From Lachnospira sp. (GTDB taxonomy: Bacteria; Bacillota; Clostridia; Lachnospirales; Lachnospiraceae), in assembly GCA_017621205.1 (NCBI GenBank), contig JAGATQ010000039.1:1-64000 (forward strand): a stretch of 64,000 nt of DNA. Reading direction: 5' to 3'. Positions 24,078-32,723 of the stretch are shown piece by piece (positions within the stretch are counted from its first letter, which is position 1; every line of letters begins with the position of its first letter). The notes beneath the pieces are model-generated. The model saw only the letters and a program-made list of their open reading frames with translations, was not told where the DNA came from and made no database searches. The translations under genes and the position numbers were made by a program.

Positions 24078-27002
24078 ATGGCTTCAGGTCAGGCAAATAA
24101 AAAAACGACAACTAAAAGGACAACGCAGTCTAAGAGCCGCAGTACAGGGACACGCAGGAAACAGACGCCTAAGAAGACGCAGCAGGAGGTATTTTCGGAT
24201 GGGATTATGCTGGCGGTTGTGGTGGCAATCAGTATTTTCCTAATCTGCTGTAATATGGGACTTTGTGGTGTGCTTGGCAGCTTTGTCAGCAGACTGATGT
24301 TTGGGCTGTTTGGTTTGGTGCAATTTGTATTACCAATATTGATTAGTGCAGCATTCATACTGGCAGTCGTATATAATTATAGTGCATACATATTACGGAA
24401 AATAACGTTTAGTGGTGTATTTATGCTATTTATCTGTGCATTGTGCCACATGTCGGTTCATATAAGCTGGGGTTTTAAGGATAACGGAATTATACAAAGT
24501 TATATTTACAGCAGTGAACATAAGAGTGCAGGCGGGGCAATTGGTGCCATTGTTACAGGCATTTTTTATCCTCTGCTTGCTAAGGGTGGTACATGGGTTT
24601 TTGTAATATTGGTTCTGGTTATTTTATTTTTCATTATTGCAGGTACCTCTGTGATTGATTTAGTAAAACAGATATATTCATGGTACCATATGGACGAGGA
24701 TGAGCTTGTAGCAAGGGAGGAATTTCTTGCCAAGAAGCAACAGCGTATGCAGGAACAGCAAAAGGAACGTAGAACGGTTCGCAAACAGCGTTATCAGGAG
24801 GCAACGGCAAGAGAAGAGGAGCAGCTCAGCCGGTTAGAACGCCGCCGGCAGAGGTTTGATAAGGATAAGCTTTTGTTAAATTTAGCTGAAGGAGATAATG
24901 ATAGTGAGGGAGTTAAAGGGCAAGGATTACTGCCTAGTGATAAGGACGGAAGTAAGATTTTATCGAATCAGGGTTTGATTAGCAGTACAGATGGGAATGT
25001 TTCTGACAACGGTAAGAAGGCGGCAGGAACGGCTAAGGAGGATAAGACGCCAATCCAGAAAAAGAAACATATTGTAGAGATGGAACCGGACGGTGAACTG
25101 CATATAAGGGGATTAGTGGAGCCTTTAGAGGAGGAGTCTTCTGCTGCACCGCAGGAGATGACTGCTGTACATAATACAGACAAGTTAGAAAAACGTGCTT
25201 TAGCGAAAGGCCGAACGAGGAAAAAAGATAAGTTGGAGAGTGCGATAAGACAGGCAGATACCCTTCCGGTCAGTTCCTTTGACAATACTATGAATACAAC
25301 GGTGAATGAGACGACAGCAGAATTTGTCAAGGAAGACGATTGGGTTGATGAGACTTTGGATACCATAAAGCCGGACGAGACAGCAGATACCGCAGTGAAG
25401 ACAGGGGAAAAGGAAAGTGTCGGAGGCAGCACTGCTTCCCGACGCAGGACAAAGCAGTCGGCACAGGAAGCAGTGACAGAGGCACAGCATACTGCACAGG
25501 CAATTGGGGAAGCACAGGCAGAATCAGATTACAGTGCTTATGAAAAACCGATGCTTGAGCTTTTGGAGCGAGGGAAGCGTGCTGCCCAGAATACGAAGGC
25601 AGAGCTTCAGGCAACTGCCAAGAAGCTGGAGCAGACACTTGCAAGCTTTGGTGTCCATGTGACGGTAACAGATGTAAGCTGTGGTCCTGCAGTTACTCGT
25701 TATGAAATGCTCCCGGAGCAAGGAACACGGGTAAATAAGATTACCAGTCTTGCAGATGATATTAAACTAAATCTGGCGGTAGCGGATATCCGTATTGAAG
25801 CACCGATTCCGGGAAAGGCGGCAATTGGTATCGAGGTACCCAATAAGGAGGCGTCGATGGTTTGCTTTCGGGATTTGTTAGAGGGCAGCAGCTTCTTTCA
25901 GGAGAAATCAGATTTGTCTTTTGCAGTCGGTAAGGATATTAGTGGTGAAGTGGTAGTAACAGACATTGCGAAGATGCCTCATGTATTGATTGCGGGTGCT
26001 ACCGGCTCTGGTAAATCAGTCTGCATTAACACGCTGATTATGAGCCTGCTTTACAAGGCTCATCCGGATGAAGTGAAGCTGATTATGATTGACCCGAAAG
26101 TGGTGGAATTAAGTGTTTACAACGAGATTCCGCATTTGCTGATTCCGGTTGTAACAGATCCCAAAAAGGCGAGTGGTGCGTTGAATTGGGCAGTTGCCGA
26201 GATGGATGCCCGCTATAAGAAATTTGCAGAGTATAATGTAAGAAACCTGGAGGGATACAATAAAAAGGTGGATCAGCTTACGAAAAAAGGTGATAATGCA
26301 GAGGGTGAGATTAAGAGGATGCCCAAGATTGTCATTATTGTAGACGAGCTGGCAGATTTGATGATGGTTGCCCACGGGGAGGTGGAGGATGCGATTGTAC
26401 GTTTGTCACAGCTTGCGAGAGCTGCTGGTATTCACTTAGTGATTGCAACCCAGCGTCCTTCTGTAGATGTCATTACCGGACTGATTAAAGCCAATGTACC
26501 ATCACGAATTGCCTTTGCGGTATCCTCCGGTGTAGACAGCCGGACGATTCTTGACATGGTGGGAGCAGAGAAGCTGCTTGGCAAGGGTGATATGTTATTT
26601 GCACCGAGTGGGATTCCAAAGCCAATCCGTGTGCAGGGTGCCTTTATATCTGATAAGGAAGTCGGCAGGGTGGTCGAGTTTTTAAAGGCACAGAAGCTTA
26701 GTGTCCAATATAATGACAATATTACTAAGGAGATAAATTGTGGTCCTCGTTCTGTAAGGGATGCCAATAAGGAACAGGATCGGGATGAATATTTTGTAGA
26801 TGCGGCAAAGTTTATTATAGAGAAAGAAAAAGCATCTATTGGTATGCTGCAAAGAGTGTATAAAATTGGGTTTAACCGGGCGGCTAGGATTATGGATCAG
26901 CTTAGTGAGGCTGGTGTGGTAGGTCCGGAGGAAGGAACCAAGCCAAGACAGATATTAATGTCAATGGAGGAGTTTGAAAACTTCTTAGAGCAGGGGAACT
27001 AA
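24078..27002 (+). CDS. FtsK/SpoIIIE DNA translocase
   Basis: 974 residues. Four N-terminal membrane helices (about 40-190), then a long variable charged linker (about 210-480) rich in Glu, Lys and Thr. The motor follows, with Walker [14 protein letters not shown] near residue 640 and Walker [12 protein letters not shown] near 755. A C-terminal gamma winged helix covers about 910-974. It pumps chromosomal DNA through the septum at division or sporulation. It is downstream of uppP with no visible terminator between. Whether it is the vegetative or sporulation paralogue cannot be told here. Confidence 0.95.
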   Translation: MASGQANKKTTTKRTTQSKSRSTGTRRKQTPKKTQQEVFSDGIMLAVVVAISIFLICCNMGLCGVLGSFVSRLMFGLFGLVQFVLPILISAAFILAVVYNYSAYILRKITFSGVFMLFICALCHMSVHISWGFKDNGIIQSYIYSSEHKSAGGAIGAIVTGIFYPLLAKGGTWVFVILVLVILFFIIAGTSVIDLVKQIYSWYHMDEDELVAREEFLAKKQQRMQEQQKERRTVRKQRYQEATAREEEQLSRLERRRQRFDKDKLLLNLAEGDNDSEGVKGQGLLPSDKDGSKILSNQGLISSTDGNVSDNGKKAAGTAKEDKTPIQKKKHIVEMEPDGELHIRGLVEPLEEESSAAPQEMTAVHNTDKLEKRALAKGRTRKKDKLESAIRQADTLPVSSFDNTMNTTVNETTAEFVKEDDWVDETLDTIKPDETADTAVKTGEKESVGGSTASRRRTKQSAQEAVTEAQHTAQAIGEAQAESDYSAYEKPMLELLERGKRAAQNTKAELQATAKKLEQTLASFGVHVTVTDVSCGPAVTRYEMLPEQGTRVNKITSLADDIKLNLAVADIRIEAPIPGKAAIGIEVPNKEASMVCFRDLLEGSSFFQEKSDLSFAVGKDISGEVVVTDIAKMPHVLIAGATGSGKSVCINTLIMSLLYKAHPDEVKLIMIDPKVVELSVYNEIPHLLIPVVTDPKKASGALNWAVAEMDARYKKFAEYNVRNLEGYNKKVDQLTKKGDNAEGEIKRMPKIVIIVDELADLMMVAHGEVEDAIVRLSQLARAAGIHLVIATQRPSVDVITGLIKANVPSRIAFAVSSGVDSRTILDMVGAEKLLGKGDMLFAPSGIPKPIRVQGAFISDKEVGRVVEFLKAQKLSVQYNDNITKEINCGPRSVRDANKEQDRDEYFVDAAKFIIEKEKASIGMLQRVYKIGFNRAARIMDQLSEAGVVGPEEGTKPRQILMSMEEFENFLEQGN

Positions 27003-27022
27003 AATTAAAGGCGGTGTTAGAA

Positions 27023-27460
27023 ATGGAAGAAAATAAGACGCAGGGGAAAAAAAGGGAAACAACTGGAAAGAAGCAGCCTGTAAAAGCTGCTACAGGAAAA
27101 AAGACAGGGAAGCCGGAGCATACAAGAATCTATGTGATGACGTCTATCATTGGTAATTTTATTTTAGGTGCCATGGGACTCGGTCTTGGTTTTTTGTTCT
27201 TTCTGACCAAGGTGATTGCCACAGGTTCCATAGTATTGAATTTCTTGGTGTTTTTTGTTGGTGCCATAATTATTGTACTATACCTTTATATTATTTTACT
27301 GGCAAACCGCTGGCTGGTAAGGAGATGTTCCAATAAAAAAAGTAAGCGGAGTGATAAAAACCGCTTATTTTTCAGTATGTTATATGTAATTTCGATACTG
27401 ATAATCAGCCTTGCCTATTCCTTTTTGCGGGCGGCAATTGAGGTGAATTTGATATCATAG
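27023..27460 (+). CDS. Membrane protein of unknown function
   Basis: 145 residues. A basic N-terminal region (about 1-33, Lys/Thr-rich) precedes three membrane helices (about 36-63, 68-95, 117-142). The ATG at 27023 follows AGGCGG by 9 bp; a GTG at 27014 is an alternative. It lies 20 bp after the FtsK gene, probably in its operon. Its last 56 bp overlap the end of the convergent zinc-ribbon gene. Confidence 0.7.
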   Translation: MEENKTQGKKRETTGKKQPVKAATGKKTGKPEHTRIYVMTSIIGNFILGAMGLGLGFLFFLTKVIATGSIVLNFLVFFVGAIIIVLYLYIILLANRWLVRRCSNKKSKRSDKNRLFFSMLYVISILIISLAYSFLRAAIEVNLIS

Positions 27461-27725
27461 GATGATTTTTTTGGATATCAGGAATTTGTTCAAAGCTGCC
27501 ACGGCTTTTTAAAAGCTGCCCATTTTCCAGATAGGTCAGTACATCGTAAGCAGGAATATGAAGAGCATCGGAAATCTGCAATGCATTACTATTGGGGAAC
27601 TGTCGCAGATATGCCACGATACGGTCATAGGTTTCGCTGGACACTTCCTCACAATCCCTGCAGATGTTGGTGTTTCTTTTGCTGTAAAAGGAAAAGCCGC
27701 AGATACGGCAGGTGCAAAGCTCCAT
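27405..27725 (-). CDS. Small zinc-ribbon regulator-like protein
   Basis: 106 residues from the ATG at 27725, chosen because AAAGGAG lies upstream; the longer frame runs into the palindromic element. The N-terminus has a four-cysteine ribbon (CTCRICG ... CRDCEE). A winged-helix-like segment follows (ALQISDALHIPAYDVLTYLENGQL), which suggests DNA binding. The C-terminus is polar. It resembles the YvyF-type flagellar-associated proteins only loosely. It is convergent with, and overlaps, the preceding gene. Palindromic copy E sits 32 bp upstream. Confidence 0.7.
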   Translation of the reverse strand: MELCTCRICGFSFYSKRNTNICRDCEEVSSETYDRIVAYLRQFPNSNALQISDALHIPAYDVLTYLENGQLLKSRGSFEQIPDIQKNHPMISNSPQLPPAKRNRQG

Positions 27726-27756
27726 GAGAGACTCCTTTCCAATGAGATAAATAATT

Positions 27757-27904
27757 AGAGAATTGCGAAACACGAAGTTACTGATACGATAGTCATAATT
27801 TTGTATAAATTTGCTTCGTTGTCCGAGCATAGCTCGGTACAAAGGCGCAAATTTATACAAAATTATGACTATCTACCTCGCGAATAGGTGTTTTGCAATT
27901 ATCT
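27757..27904 (-). repeat. 148-bp palindromic element, copy E (reverse orientation)
   Basis: It reads as the reverse complement of copies A-C, with ends agagaattgcgaaac / gttttgcaattatct. Its long arms (cataattttgtataaattt and complement) are perfectly paired and the centre is CGAGC-ATA-GCTCG. It lies just before the zinc-ribbon gene start (minus strand) and 15 bp before copy 2 of the 136-bp repeat. Confidence 0.9.
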
Positions 27905-27919
27905 AAGATGTACAATGAA

Positions 27920-28055
27920 GCAATCCTGCAAACATTCGAAATCCGCTAATTTACTGCGTAAATTGCTCCTTTCTCATGTTTGGCGGGTCCCAAATTCAAA
28001 TGCCTTATCATGCAAGCATGAACAGCATATTGACCTTTTGCCCCTGGCATCATAT
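27920..28055. repeat. 136-bp dispersed repeat, copy 2
   Basis: Matches 18-153 with 4 substitutions. At its right end TTGACC (28030-28035), 17 bp, TATTAG (28053-28058) forms a promoter-like sequence pointing at the YdcF gene. The minus-strand 35-codon frame (27946-28053) is kept, with two silent and two conservative changes relative to copy 1. Confidence 0.85.
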
Positions 28056-28142
28056 TAGCTGTATTATACAATAAATAAAGCTTTATTTCCATACGTTAGG
28101 GGAAAGGTTTATCAGAATATAATTAAATAATCAACAATCAAG

Positions 28143-28952
28143 ATGAAAGAGCAGAGAAGGATGAACAATAAAACTATAAAAATGAGTGGAAAAATCATGA
28201 TAATAATATTACAAATAGCAGGTGCATTATGTATTTTATATGGAGCCTTTGTGTTTATGACAGCCGGGTGGAATGTCAAGTTCCATGCGATATGGTTTGT
28301 GATTGGATTGCTGTTTTTTGGTGCTGCACAGTTGTTAAAGCAATGGTATGCGGGAGAGTGTGCTTTGCCTAAGCCTTTGTTAATCGCCTTATGTGCCATT
28401 ATTGTGGTGGGAGTGATTTGTTTTGTGACGGTGGAATTTATCCTGATTTCTTCCGCATTGCATAAACCGGAAGAGCCAGCAGATTATATGGTGATTCTTG
28501 GATGTCAGGTCAATGGAACGACAGTATCCAGAGCCCTTCGCTATCGCCTTGAGGAGGCGGTTGATTTTGTGGAAAAGCAGGATGCAAAGGATATGAAGAT
28601 TATTGTGTCTGGTGGTCAAGGCTCTGGAGAGGACATTAGCGAAGCAGAGGCGATGTATCGTTATCTTGTAAAGAAGCGAATTCCGGCAGGGCAGATTATC
28701 AAAGAGGAGCAGTCAACAAATACAGTGGAAAATATTCGATATAGTAAGAAGCTTATGAAGAAGGCGGAACCTTCTGTTATTGTTGTCAGTAATGGGTTTC
28801 ATATTTTCCGGGCTACTCATATTTGTAAAAAACAGGGAATTGTCCGGGTCGAGGGCTTAGGAGCCAGCAGTGATATATGGATGGGTGCAGCGTATTATTT
28901 AAGGGAATTTTTTGCGGTTTTAAAGGATTTTCTGGTGGGTAATCTGGCATAA
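28143..28952 (+). CDS. YdcF/SanA-like DUF218 membrane protein
   Basis: 269 residues if started at 28143; ATGs at 28161 and 28182 are alternatives because no start has a well-placed binding site. Two or three membrane helices lie in residues 15-115. The DUF218 domain follows: VILGCQVNG, IIVSGGQGSGEDISEAEAM, ENIRYSKKLM and VSNGFHIFRA. The family acts at the envelope (vancomycin sensitivity and lipid carrier roles in E. coli ElyC/SanA). The palindrome and 136-bp repeat lie upstream and may supply its promoter. Confidence 0.88.
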   Translation: MKEQRRMNNKTIKMSGKIMIIILQIAGALCILYGAFVFMTAGWNVKFHAIWFVIGLLFFGAAQLLKQWYAGECALPKPLLIALCAIIVVGVICFVTVEFILISSALHKPEEPADYMVILGCQVNGTTVSRALRYRLEEAVDFVEKQDAKDMKIIVSGGQGSGEDISEAEAMYRYLVKKRIPAGQIIKEEQSTNTVENIRYSKKLMKKAEPSVIVVSNGFHIFRATHICKKQGIVRVEGLGASSDIWMGAAYYLREFFAVLKDFLVGNLA

Positions 28953-29041
28953 TTCCTGTAGTTTGCTATTTAAATGGATTTGCGAAATAAATAAAAAAAT
29001 GCTATGATATACAGAAAAAGAAGAGGATGGGAGAATGTATT

Positions 29042-31273
29042 ATGGATAAGCAAATGGAACGTAATATAATCGAAAGTCTTGTCAATTATTTTGATAATAC
29101 GAATTATGATAATCGGAACATACCTTTGAATTCCCGTCCCTTGTCAGAGCGGCAGAGCATAGACTTAGCCTTATATTTGAAAAAATTTATTGATGGAATA
29201 CCGGGTGGCTTTTTCATCTACCGGGCAGATGGGGATGAGGAGATTATTTATGCCAATGAAGCGGTGCTTCGAATGTTTTGCTGTGATACTATGGAGGAAT
29301 TTCGAACGTTGACGGGTAATTCCTTCCGGGGAATCGTGCATCCGGATGATTTGGAGGCCATTGAGGAAAGTATACAAAAGCAGATTGCTAACAGTAAGTA
29401 TGATTTAGATTATGTGGAATACCGGATTATCCAGAAAGATGGCGGGATACGTTGGATTGATGATTATGGACATTTTGTTCACAGTGAAAGTGCCGGAGAT
29501 TTTTTTTATGTGTTTGCCGGGGATGCAACAGAGAAAAAAGAACGTCAGTATAAGGAGAGACAGAGGCTGTTAAGTGAAAAGTATAGGACAGAGCAGCAAC
29601 TGCAAAGCCAGATCAAGGAATACGACGAGGAATTGGAGATGATTCACCGGGAGCATTTAAGGCATTATGAGATTATTGATGGTCTTAGTATTGATTATGA
29701 ATCTATTTTTTATGTGAATTTAGATACAAACCGGATTAAGGCATACCGTATTAGTGAACGGTTTAAGAAGCAATTTCCTAAGATGCACCATATATGTGAA
29801 TTTGTAGGCTTTGATGCGGATTATATTAGGGATTGGGTATATCCGGATGACCGGGAGCTCGTTGATGGTATTAGTAATCCTGAATACATACGTAAGAAAT
29901 TAGAAGCAGATAAATCTTTTCATATTATTTACCGGGTTTTTAATAATGGAAAACCTTCCTATAAGCAACTTCGTGTAGTGAGGGTAGGCAATGAGGAACG
30001 TATTTCGCAGGTTATTATGGGTTATCGAAATGTTGATGCAGAAATTGTTCGCGAAATGAAGCAAAAACAGATGCTTTCTAAGGCATTGGAGGAAGCAAAG
30101 CTTGCAAATAGTGCAAGGAATTTATTCCTTTCCAATATGTCACATGATATAAGGACACCGATGAATGCCATTATGGGCTTTACTTCCCTTGCGAAAACCT
30201 ATAAAGATGAGGAAAAAATATCGGAATGTCTGGATATGATATCTACTGCCAGTGAGCAGTTGATGCAGATATTGAATGATATCTTAGAGATATCGAGAAT
30301 AGAATCCGGTAAGCTTTGGGTGGAGGAGGAAGAGTGTAATTTAGTGGAGCTGTTTGAGCAGATACGCACGCACATGCTTGTGCAGGCGTCTGAAAAAAAT
30401 ATTTCTTTTTCGCTTAAGCTGTCCGATTTAAAGAATAATTTTGTTTATGCAGACCGGAAAAAACTTAGTCAGATACTTTCCTATCTTGTTGATAATGCTA
30501 TAAAGTATACAAAGGAGAATGGCACAGTTACAGTGCTCGTAAAGGAGCAGGAGAATGCACGAAGCGAATTAAAAAATTACCAATTTATTGTCGAAGATAA
30601 TGGCATTGGCATGAGCAGTGAATTTCAGGAGCATTTGTTTGATGCTTTTGAGAGGGAAAAAAATACTACGCTAAGTGGTATACATGGTACAGGGCTTGGT
30701 TTAACCATTACGAAGCATCTTGTTGAAATGCTTGGTGGTAAGATAGAAGTAGAGAGTGCTGCCGGTAAAGGCAGCAGGTTTATGGTCACCCTTTCTCTTC
30801 GCATATGGGTGCAGCAGGAAACAAAACAGAGTGATATTAAGGATACTAAGAATACTTATAATCAAAAAGAAACTAAGGATACTTTAGATACTTCTTGTCC
30901 TCAGAGAATTTTAATTGTGGACGACAATGAAATCAATCTGGAGATTGAGAATGAAGTGTTAAAAAATGCTGGTTTCCTTGTTGATACTGCAATGGATGGT
31001 AGTATTGCACTAGAAAAGGTACAGCAGGCAGGACCGGGATATTATGATTTAATTTTGATGGATATTCAGATGCCAATTATGGATGGATATCATGCTACCA
31101 GGGCGATTCGGGAATTGGATGATAAGGTAAAAGCCAACATCCCAATTATTGCAGTATCTGCGAATGCCTTTGAGGAAGACCGGAAAAAGGCAATTGAAAG
31201 TGGTATGAATGTTCATTTGGCAAAGCCGATAGATGTGGCTTCGCTGTATGATATGATTGGGAAGTATATCTAA
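29042..31273 (+). CDS. Hybrid sensor histidine kinase/response regulator with PAS domains
   Basis: 743 residues from the ATG at 29042 (GGGAGA 8 bp upstream). A PAS domain lies at about 30-150 (GFFIYRADGDEEIIYANEA). A coiled coil at about 165-205 and a second PAS-like region to about 335 follow. The HisKA motif SHDIRTPMNAIMGF has phospho-acceptor His368. The ATPase has DNGIGMS and GTGLGLTITKHL. A receiver ends the protein, with Asp674 in LILMDIQMPIMDG. No membrane helix or HPt domain is present, so it is a soluble hybrid kinase that must pass phosphate elsewhere. It is a single gene. Confidence 0.95.
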   Translation: MDKQMERNIIESLVNYFDNTNYDNRNIPLNSRPLSERQSIDLALYLKKFIDGIPGGFFIYRADGDEEIIYANEAVLRMFCCDTMEEFRTLTGNSFRGIVHPDDLEAIEESIQKQIANSKYDLDYVEYRIIQKDGGIRWIDDYGHFVHSESAGDFFYVFAGDATEKKERQYKERQRLLSEKYRTEQQLQSQIKEYDEELEMIHREHLRHYEIIDGLSIDYESIFYVNLDTNRIKAYRISERFKKQFPKMHHICEFVGFDADYIRDWVYPDDRELVDGISNPEYIRKKLEADKSFHIIYRVFNNGKPSYKQLRVVRVGNEERISQVIMGYRNVDAEIVREMKQKQMLSKALEEAKLANSARNLFLSNMSHDIRTPMNAIMGFTSLAKTYKDEEKISECLDMISTASEQLMQILNDILEISRIESGKLWVEEEECNLVELFEQIRTHMLVQASEKNISFSLKLSDLKNNFVYADRKKLSQILSYLVDNAIKYTKENGTVTVLVKEQENARSELKNYQFIVEDNGIGMSSEFQEHLFDAFEREKNTTLSGIHGTGLGLTITKHLVEMLGGKIEVESAAGKGSRFMVTLSLRIWVQQETKQSDIKDTKNTYNQKETKDTLDTSCPQRILIVDDNEINLEIENEVLKNAGFLVDTAMDGSIALEKVQQAGPGYYDLILMDIQMPIMDGYHATRAIRELDDKVKANIPIIAVSANAFEEDRKKAIESGMNVHLAKPIDVASLYDMIGKYI

Positions 31274-31393
31274 AGTCAAGGATAAAATTAGATGGTGTAA
31301 GAATACATATTGAATATTGTTTTTCTTATAGATGGTATGCTATTATTTTAAAACGTGTAAGGGGATGGTAAGAATAAGGACACAGGTGATAAA

Positions 31394-31885
31394 ATGGGTA
31401 ATCAAATATGGATTTTGACGCCGGAAGAGGCATATAAAAAATATGGTGATATGGTATACCGTCTGGCATTTTCCCGGGTACAAAATAAGATGGATGCGGA
31501 GGATATTACGCAGGAAGTATTTATGAAATATATACGGTACAAAGGGCAGTTTGCCAATGAGGAGCATATCAAGGCATGGCTGTTAAAGGTTGCTCTAAAT
31601 AGCAGTAAATCTCTTTTTTCCTCTGCATGGCGACGCCATTACGCATCCTTGGAGGAGGCGTTAAGCAGTGGGGTACAGATGGAGGAGAAAAGTGAGGTTT
31701 ATTATACGGTTATGCAGCTTCCTGAAAAATATCGTGTAGTGATACAGCTTTATTACTATCAGGAGTTATCGGTTGCTGAAATTAGTAAGATTATAGGAAA
31801 AAAGGAGACGACAATTCGGTCCCAGTTAAAGCGTGCAAGAGCAAAATTGCAGGAAATGTTAAAGGAGGGACGATATGAATTTTAA
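31394..31885 (+). CDS. ECF-type RNA polymerase sigma factor 2
   Basis: 163 residues. Region 2 at about 12-75 (DAEDITQEVFMKYIRYK, AWLLKVALNSSKSLF), and sigma-4 at about 100-155 (ELSVAEISKIIGKKETTIRSQLKRARAKL). AGGTGA precedes the ATG. It overlaps the next gene by 11 bp, a typical sigma/anti-sigma pair. A secreted transglutaminase lipoprotein and an Fn3 protein lie downstream after a terminator and could be targets. Confidence 0.93.
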   Translation: MGNQIWILTPEEAYKKYGDMVYRLAFSRVQNKMDAEDITQEVFMKYIRYKGQFANEEHIKAWLLKVALNSSKSLFSSAWRRHYASLEEALSSGVQMEEKSEVYYTVMQLPEKYRVVIQLYYYQELSVAEISKIIGKKETTIRSQLKRARAKLQEMLKEGRYEF

Positions 31886-32540
31886 GGATGAATACCAAAA
31901 AGTGAATCAACACATTGTTCCGGATGAGACATTTCAGAAACAGATGCTGTCTAAAATGAGACAAATGGAGACTGTTGATAAGGAAATGGTTACAGAAACT
32001 AATAAGTGGTATCAGCAGCCTTCCTTTGTAGCAATATGTTTTTTGATTTTGGTGATGATGGTAGGGGGGATTATGCTCTGGGGTGGAATAGAGGACGCTA
32101 ACCAGCAGACGGCAAAGACGGACCCCTTTGATGTTAATGTAGGTAATATGACAACAGAGTCTGTATTAAAAAACTCTGAAGATGCTACGACCAAAGAGAA
32201 GGGGGGAATCTTCTCTCCTAAAATGTGGTATAAGGAAGATGCCACAGCAGAGGAGATTTATCAATCCTTTTATCAGCGCCTTAGTGATATGGATGGGCTG
32301 GATACAGTTTATGAGAGTAAGGATAATGATACCTTTGAAGAAAGTGAACGGATGCTTGAGGAGGATGTTTTAAAGCTTCGTAATCGATTGGTTTCAGGAC
32401 GGAACAGTAACAAACCGTATGTGGGCAGCAGTAAGGTATACTATATGGTCAAATGTAAGGATGGTGTCATTATTAAGTTTGAGATTTATGATAATCAACT
32501 GTTAAAGTTTAGCGACGTAAGCACCATATATGAATATTAG
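31875..32540 (+). CDS. Probable anti-sigma factor, single-pass membrane protein
   Basis: 221 residues. A short cytoplasmic domain (about 1-50; EYQKVNQHIVPDETFQKQML) precedes one membrane helix (about 52-75) and an extracytoplasmic domain of about 145 residues with no family recognised. Position, overlap with the sigma gene and this topology fit an anti-sigma factor. A hairpin terminator follows. Confidence 0.75.
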   Translation: MNFKDEYQKVNQHIVPDETFQKQMLSKMRQMETVDKEMVTETNKWYQQPSFVAICFLILVMMVGGIMLWGGIEDANQQTAKTDPFDVNVGNMTTESVLKNSEDATTKEKGGIFSPKMWYKEDATAEEIYQSFYQRLSDMDGLDTVYESKDNDTFEESERMLEEDVLKLRNRLVSGRNSNKPYVGSSKVYYMVKCKDGVIIKFEIYDNQLLKFSDVSTIYEY

Positions 32541-32588
32541 GAGAACGGCTGCGAAGCACAGAATGAGCTATAACATATGAATTTAGGG

Positions 32589-32636
32589 AAATTTCCGGAA
32601 TAGATATATTATATTCCGGAAATTTTATTTTTATGC
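32589..32636 (+). terminator. Terminator of the sigma/anti-sigma operon
   Basis: 13-bp arms (aaatttccggaat / attccggaaattt) around 11 nt, then a T-rich tail. Confidence 0.85.
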
Positions 32637-32723
32637 AACTTTTTTAGGTTGTAAATTGTTTTATTTATGTGGAGTAATAACATATAACGAAATGGTTCAA
32701 AATACTTGAAAAGGGAGGAAGAT

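Noticed and set aside
24968..25490. Minus-strand frames opposite the FtsK linker
   Set aside because: They reflect the low-complexity linker in antisense; no ribosome binding site or conserved motif.
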